Assembly: GCF_001602525.1 (NCBI RefSeq)
Contig: NZ_LSYT01000008.1
Location: forward strand, 124,001-188,000
Origin: Flavobacterium chilense
Lineage (GTDB): Bacteria; Bacteroidota; Bacteroidia; Flavobacteriales; Flavobacteriaceae
Direction of reading: 5' to 3'
Length of the DNA: 64,000 nucleotides
Positions within the stretch are counted from its first letter, which is position 1; each line of letters begins with the position of its first letter. The position numbers were made by a program, and so were the translations under genes. Shown piece by piece: positions 59,253-64,000 of this stretch. The notes under the pieces are model-generated. The model had not been told where the DNA came from and searched no databases. It worked only from the letters and a program-made list of their open reading frames with translations.

Positions 59253-60602
59253 ATGAATTTAGATCAAATACAAAACGTTTATTTTATTGGTATTGGAGGT
59301 ATCGGAATGAGTGCCCTGGCCCGCTATTTTAAAAACATAGGGAAACAGGTTTCTGGTTACGATAAAACACCATCAATGCTAACAAGTGAGTTGATTGAAA
59401 GCGGTATTGATATTCATTTTGAAGATAATATTAGTTTAATTCCGGGTGATTATTATGTAGAGAATACATTAGTCATTTTTACTCCTGCGGTTCCTGCGTC
59501 ACATTCAGAGTGGAATTATTTTATTGAAAGACAATACGTAATTAAAAAGCGTGCCGAAGTTTTAGGAATTATAACGCAGGGGACTTTTAGTTTTGCAGTA
59601 GCAGGAACACATGGAAAAACAACAACATCAAGTATTCTAGGACATATTTTGTATGAAAGTGGAGCTGATGTTACTGCATTTGTGGGTGGAATTGTAGAAA
59701 ACTATAATTCGAATCTGATTGGAAACGGAAAAACTGTAACTGTTGTAGAAGCAGATGAATTTGATCGCTCATTTTTGCATTTGCATCCCAATATTGCCTG
59801 TGTTACCTCTATGGATGCCGATCATTTGGATATCTATGGAACAAGTGATGCAATTGAAGCTTCGTTTGTAGAATTTGCATCGAAAGTAGAAGATAAAAAT
59901 CATCTTTTTGTAACAAAAGAATTGCCACTTGAAGGGGTGCAATGTGCTATCAATGAAGATGCTGTATATAAAGCGTTCAATGTTCGCATAGAAGACGGAA
60001 GTTATGTTTTTGATGTGCAGACGCCATCAGAAATTATGAAGGACCTGCATTTTGGATTGCCTGGAAGACACAATCTTATGAATGGATTAATGGCTATTGC
60101 TATGGCGAAAACTTTCGGCACCCCGACCGGGTCTATTGCAAAAGCCATTGCTTCATTCAACGGAATCAGAAGACGTTTTTCATATCAGATTAAGTCAGAT
60201 AAGTTAGTTTATATTGATGATTATGCACATCATCCAACAGAAATAAATGCAGTACATCAGGCAGTTAGAGAATTGTACCCGGGACGTAAGGTACTGGCAA
60301 TTTTTCAGCCGCATTTGTTCAGCAGAACACGGGATTTTGCAGATGGTTTTGCCGAAAGTTTATCTCAGTTTGATGAAGTTTTTTTAATGGATATTTACCC
60401 GGCACGTGAGTTACCGATGGAAGGAATTACATCAGAGTGGCTGTTAGGTAAAATGACAAACCCGAACAGGAAAATTGTTGCAAAAAATGATTTATTAGCG
60501 GAAATCAAAGCCAGTGATGCGCCAATAATTGTAACAATAGGAGCTGGTGATATTGGTGAAATGGTACCATCAATCAAAAAAATGCTAAATGAAAATATTT
60601 AA
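59253..60602 (+). CDS. murC: UDP-MurNAc:L-alanine ligase MurC
   Basis: Cytoplasmic Mur ligase, 449 aa, adding L-Ala to UDP-MurNAc. N-terminal loop FIGIGGIGMSALARYFKNIG, ATP loop VAGTHGKTTTSSILGHIL, then EADEFDRSFLHL, SMDADHLDIYG, HNLMNGLMAIAMAK, and the C-terminal YIDDYAHHPTEINAV and FQPHLFSRTRDF. Complete. A 153-bp gap precedes it, with no recognisable element, and ftsQ overlaps its end by 14 nt. Confidence 0.97.
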   Translation: MNLDQIQNVYFIGIGGIGMSALARYFKNIGKQVSGYDKTPSMLTSELIESGIDIHFEDNISLIPGDYYVENTLVIFTPAVPASHSEWNYFIERQYVIKKRAEVLGIITQGTFSFAVAGTHGKTTTSSILGHILYESGADVTAFVGGIVENYNSNLIGNGKTVTVVEADEFDRSFLHLHPNIACVTSMDADHLDIYGTSDAIEASFVEFASKVEDKNHLFVTKELPLEGVQCAINEDAVYKAFNVRIEDGSYVFDVQTPSEIMKDLHFGLPGRHNLMNGLMAIAMAKTFGTPTGSIAKAIASFNGIRRRFSYQIKSDKLVYIDDYAHHPTEINAVHQAVRELYPGRKVLAIFQPHLFSRTRDFADGFAESLSQFDEVFLMDIYPARELPMEGITSEWLLGKMTNPNRKIVAKNDLLAEIKASDAPIIVTIGAGDIGEMVPSIKKMLNENI

Positions 60603-61311
60603 TTGGATAAATATTCGATTAGTGCTCATTTTAGGGCTTGTAATTTTTTTATATTCTTTCGCCCAACATCGAAACGGAGATAGAAAACTGAAAAAATCTA
60701 TGGTCGTTTTTGTAGGGGAAAATACGCTTTTTGTGAAGCCGGAAACGGTTAATAAATTGTTGATAGAAAATAAAAGAGACGCTTCCAGTATTAGAAAAGA
60801 TGAGTTAGATTTGAATAAGATAGAGAAAACCCTCGATACGCAAGACATGATTGAAAAGTCAGACGTTTTTGTAAGTATCGATGGCGTTCTAAAAGCAGTA
60901 GTAAAACAGAAGACACCAATAGCGCGAGTTTATGATGGTGATCGCTCTTTTTATATTGACTATGAGGGAAATAAAATGCCTTTGTCAGACAATTTTACTG
61001 CACGGGTTCCGCTTGTTTCAGGGACAATAAATGAAAAAAATAACGAAGATTTAGCTGCTTTATTTCGCACAATTTACGACGATGCGTTTTTGAGAAAAAA
61101 CATCATTGCGATACAAATTATGCCTAATGGCAGCCTAAAAATGTTTAATAGAAATTATAATTACTTCATTGATTTTGGCAGAACGATGAATGTTGATAAG
61201 AAATTTAGAAACTATAAAGCGTTTTTTCAAAAAGCTGTTTTAGATAGTACGTTATATAAATACAATAAAATTGACCTTAGGTTTACGGAACAAGTAGTTT
61301 GCACAAAATAA
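60589..61311 (+). CDS. ftsQ: FtsQ-like cell division protein
   Basis: Bitopic division protein, 240 aa: short cytoplasmic N-terminus, membrane helix at about 8-25 (IRLVLILGLVIFLYSFAQHR) and a periplasmic part with a POTRA-like start. The C-terminal domain has MPNGSLKMFNRNYNYFIDFG and a following segment matching FtsQ/DivIB. Sequence identity is low in this family, so the call rests on topology, size and position between murC and ftsA. Start overlaps murC by 14 nt. Confidence 0.88.
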   Translation: MKIFNWINIRLVLILGLVIFLYSFAQHRNGDRKLKKSMVVFVGENTLFVKPETVNKLLIENKRDASSIRKDELDLNKIEKTLDTQDMIEKSDVFVSIDGVLKAVVKQKTPIARVYDGDRSFYIDYEGNKMPLSDNFTARVPLVSGTINEKNNEDLAALFRTIYDDAFLRKNIIAIQIMPNGSLKMFNRNYNYFIDFGRTMNVDKKFRNYKAFFQKAVLDSTLYKYNKIDLRFTEQVVCTK

Positions 61312-61317
61312 TAGAAA

Positions 61318-62739
61318 ATGGAAAAAGATAACATTGCAGTAGGTCTAGATATTGGAACGACAAAAATTGTTGCCATGATCGGCAAGAAGAATGAGTATGG
61401 TAAGTTGGAAATTTTGGGTATTGGAAAATCCAAAAGTTTGGGAGTTGCACGAGGAGTGGTAAACAACATTACGCAAACAATTCAATCGATTCAGCAAGCA
61501 ATACTTGAGGCAGAAAATAATTCAGGTTATAAAATTAAAGATGTCGTTGTTGGAATCGCAGGACAACACATCAGAAGTATACAGCATACAGATTACATCA
61601 GCCGTAATAATCCTGAGGAAGTAATTGGTGAAAAAGATATTCAGCTTTTAATTGATCAGGTAAATAAACTGGCCATGTTACCGGGTGAAGAAATTATTCA
61701 CGTTTTGCCACAGGAATTTAAAATCGACGGGCAATCTGAAATTAAAGAGCCAATCGGAATGTACGGCGGAAGATTAGAATCTAGTTTTCACGTTGTAGTT
61801 GGGCAGGCTTCATCCATCAGAAATGTTGGAAGATGTATTCAGAGTTCAGGAATCGAATTGTCAGGATTAACATTAGAGCCTTTAGCTTCTGCAGATGCAG
61901 TTTTAAGTCAGGAAGAAAAAGAAGCTGGAGTTGCATTGATCGATATTGGAGGCGGAACAACAGACTTAGCCATTTTTAAAGATGGAATTATTCGTCATAC
62001 AGCAGTTATTCCTTTTGGAGGAAATGTAATTACAGATGATATTAAAGAAGGCTGTTCGATTATCGAAAAACAAGCAGAGCTTTTAAAAATAAAATTCGGA
62101 TCAGCCTGGCCGGGAGAAAATAAAGACAACGAGATTGTTTCTATCCCTGGTTTAAGAGGAAGAGAGCCAAAAGAGATTTCATTAAAAAATCTTTCTAAAA
62201 TTATTCACGCCCGTGTGGTGGAAATTGTAGAACAGGTTTTTGCTGAAATTAAAGCTTACGGACACGAAGATCCTCGTAAAAAATTAATTGCCGGAATCGT
62301 TCTTACAGGTGGTGGGGCTCAGCTAAAACACATTAAACAATTAGTAGAGTACATTACAGGTATGGATACCAGAATTGGATATCCAAACGAGCATTTAGCA
62401 GGAAATTCAAGCGAAGAAATTTCAAGCCCGTTATTTGCAACTGCTGTTGGATTAGTAATGAACAGTATCGAAAATAGCACACAAAGTGCTGTAAGAATGG
62501 AAATTGTAAATGAACAGCCAAAAGTAGTATACAGAAATGTTCCGGTTCAGCCACAGCAACCGGTACAACAGCGATACGAAGTTGAAGAAAACTACGTTGA
62601 AAGAGTAGAAACTGTTGAAGAAACAAGAGAAGTTAGAAATAATAACTCTAAAGAAGAATCTACCGAAACAAAAATAAGAAGATCATTTTTTGACCGATAT
62701 GTCGATAAAATCAAAGATTTTTTAGACAACGCAGAATAA
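61318..62739 (+). CDS. ftsA: Cell division protein FtsA
   Basis: Actin-like divisome protein, 473 aa, tethering FtsZ to the membrane. Phosphate-1 motif VGLDIGTTKIVAMIGKKNEY, phosphate-2 ALIDIGGGTTDLAIFKDG, adenosine motif GIVLTGGGAQLKHIKQLVEY, and the 1C domain around residues 85-160. A low-complexity linker (PVQPQQPVQQRYEVEENYVE) separates the core from the C-terminal amphipathic membrane helix RRSFFDRYVDKIKDFLDNAE. 6 nt after ftsQ. Confidence 0.96.
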   Translation: MEKDNIAVGLDIGTTKIVAMIGKKNEYGKLEILGIGKSKSLGVARGVVNNITQTIQSIQQAILEAENNSGYKIKDVVVGIAGQHIRSIQHTDYISRNNPEEVIGEKDIQLLIDQVNKLAMLPGEEIIHVLPQEFKIDGQSEIKEPIGMYGGRLESSFHVVVGQASSIRNVGRCIQSSGIELSGLTLEPLASADAVLSQEEKEAGVALIDIGGGTTDLAIFKDGIIRHTAVIPFGGNVITDDIKEGCSIIEKQAELLKIKFGSAWPGENKDNEIVSIPGLRGREPKEISLKNLSKIIHARVVEIVEQVFAEIKAYGHEDPRKKLIAGIVLTGGGAQLKHIKQLVEYITGMDTRIGYPNEHLAGNSSEEISSPLFATAVGLVMNSIENSTQSAVRMEIVNEQPKVVYRNVPVQPQQPVQQRYEVEENYVERVETVEETREVRNNNSKEESTETKIRRSFFDRYVDKIKDFLDNAE

Positions 62740-62822
62740 GATAATAAGAGAAAAGGAATTACTATTGGCCCCAAGTCAAGAAGTAAAAAATGTATTAAAT
62801 AAGAATTTCAAAAACCAAAAAG

Positions 62823-64000
62823 ATGATGAGCAACTCAGAATTTGGAAGCATTTCATTTGATTTACCAAAAAACCAATCAAATGTAATCAAAGTAATAGGT
62901 GTAGGTGGAGGAGGTAGTAATGCTATCAACCATATGTTTAAACAAGGTATTAAAGGCGTTGATTTTATCGTTTGTAATACTGACTCACAGGCACTGCAGA
63001 ACAGTTCGGTACCTAACAAAATTCAGTTAGGGGTTAATTTAACAGAAGGTCTTGGAGCAGGAGCAAATCCTGATGTAGGACAACAATCTGCTATTGAAAG
63101 TATTGCCGATATCGAGAAAATGTTAGATCGTGGTACCAAAATGGTATTCATTACAGCTGGTATGGGTGGTGGAACCGGTACTGGTGCAGCTCCGGTAATT
63201 GCGCAATTGGCAAAAGAAAGAGAGATCTTAACTGTTGGTATCGTAACAATCCCTTTTCAGTTTGAAGGAAAGGTACGTCAGGAGCAGGCGCTTTTAGGAA
63301 TCGAAAAATTGCGTAAGCAGGTAGATTCGTTAATTGTAATCAATAATAATAAGTTAAGAGAAGTATACGGAAATCTTGGTTTTAAAGCAGGATTCTCTAA
63401 AGCGGACGAAGTTTTGGCAACAGCCTCAAGAGGTATTGCTGAAGTTATTACGCACCACTATACTCAAAATATCGATTTACGTGATGCTAAAACTGTTTTG
63501 TCAAACAGTGGAACAGCAATCATGGGATCTTCTGTTGCCGCAGGTGAAAACAGAGCCAAAGACGCTATCATTTCGGCATTAGATTCTCCATTGTTAAATG
63601 ACAACAAAATTACAGGAGCCAAAAACGTATTGTTGCTTATCGTTTCTGGATCAAATGAAATTACATTGGATGAAATTGGAGAAATCAATGATCACATTCA
63701 GGCAGAAGCAGGTTACAATGCCAATATTATCATGGGAGTTGGTGAAGACGAAACTCTTGGTGAGGCAATTGCCGTAACTATTATTGCGACTGGTTTTGAT
63801 GTTGAACAACAAAATGAAATTGTTAATACAGAACCTAAAAAAATCATTCATACATTAGAAGATGAACAAAGAAGCGTTCATAATCTAACCAATAAACCAG
63901 TTACATCTTTTGATCTTACAATTGATACGCCTACAGCAAAATCAGAAGAAAAGATTGTTTTTGATTTAATGGAAGATGAAGATACATTTACTCCAACAGC
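62823..64000 (+). CDS. ftsZ: Cell division GTPase FtsZ (3' end beyond the window)
   Basis: Tubulin-like GTPase forming the Z ring; 392 codons are visible and the frame is still open at the edge. IKVIGVGGGGSNAINHMFKQ, the tubulin signature MGGGTGTGAAPVIAQLAKE and the synergy-loop NIDLRDAKTVLSNSGTAIMG are intact. The visible end (VHNLTNKPVTSFDLTIDT) is the start of the variable linker. Two adjacent ATG codons (62823 and 62826) are both possible starts. No ddl or murB gene occurs between murC and ftsZ. Confidence 0.97.
   Translation, partial: MMSNSEFGSISFDLPKNQSNVIKVIGVGGGGSNAINHMFKQGIKGVDFIVCNTDSQALQNSSVPNKIQLGVNLTEGLGAGANPDVGQQSAIESIADIEKMLDRGTKMVFITAGMGGGTGTGAAPVIAQLAKEREILTVGIVTIPFQFEGKVRQEQALLGIEKLRKQVDSLIVINNNKLREVYGNLGFKAGFSKADEVLATASRGIAEVITHHYTQNIDLRDAKTVLSNSGTAIMGSSVAAGENRAKDAIISALDSPLLNDNKITGAKNVLLLIVSGSNEITLDEIGEINDHIQAEAGYNANIIMGVGEDETLGEAIAVTIIATGFDVEQQNEIVNTEPKKIIHTLEDEQRSVHNLTNKPVTSFDLTIDTPTAKSEEKIVFDLMEDEDTFTPT

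Overview
The window is chromosomal DNA from a member of the Bacteroidota, almost certainly a Flavobacterium. The evidence is the low GC content, the Bacteroidota promoter signature (TAnnTTTG at about -7), genes for gliding motility and the type IX secretion system (gldB, gldC, a DUF5103 Plug protein), and a Flavobacteriaceae-type dcw cluster. There is no rRNA, CRISPR array, phage or classical insertion sequence. Nearly all of it is intact vertical chromosome. The accessory signal lies in small intergenic repeat elements and two tiny repeat-bounded gene cassettes.

Layout. 0-4 kb: a gene fragment at the edge, then a LytS/LytTR two-component pair followed by a secreted CocE/X-Pro-type hydrolase. 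4-13 kb (minus strand): proline catabolism (P5C dehydrogenase), ApaG, the T9SS Plug protein, an SNF2 helicase, a SAM methyltransferase, a GxxExxY gene inside inverted repeats, and methionine aminopeptidase. 13-20 kb: a DUF445 membrane protein, then a tripartite export operon (TetR, ABC ATPase with degenerate motifs, HlyD, TolC). 20-26 kb: phosphoglycerate mutase, a decayed gene, two L,D-transpeptidases, a GNAT enzyme, two identical tRNA-Gly genes and peptidase E. 26-33 kb: three tandem paralogous secreted proteins, DUF6702, an M1 metallopeptidase, TatA, PAP2 phosphatase, a phytanoyl-CoA-dioxygenase-like protein and an O-methyltransferase. 33-41 kb: envelope lipoproteins, YceI, RlmN, a polyprenyl diphosphate synthase, and an ECF sigma/membrane protein/beta-barrel cluster containing 13 perfect copies of a heptamer. 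41-48 kb: DNA primase lacking its zinc ligands, an orphan NarL-type regulator, NAD synthetase, gldB-gldC, EngB and an alpha/beta hydrolase. 48-64 kb: the dcw cell-wall and division cluster mraZ-rsmH-ftsL-ftsI-murE-mraY-murD-ftsW-murG-murC-ftsQ-ftsA-ftsZ (ftsZ runs off the edge).

How it fits together. The dcw cluster supplies lipid II synthesis (MurE, MraY, MurD, MurG, MurC), its polymerisation and crosslinking at the septum (FtsW, FtsI) and the divisome scaffold (FtsL, FtsQ, FtsA, FtsZ). It is led by an array of GTGGT boxes on a 10-11 bp pitch, which looks like the MraZ operator. The polyprenyl synthase, PAP2 phosphatase and L,D-transpeptidases belong to the same envelope theme.

The most unusual material is intergenic. 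A four-helix-bundle (23S-IVS-type) gene sits inside 29-bp near-perfect inverted repeats between mraY and murD. A GxxExxY gene is likewise enclosed by related inverted repeats. A motif beginning CCATATAAGT recurs 0-8 nt after stop codons, always in the sense orientation, and forms paired elements whose arms covary.
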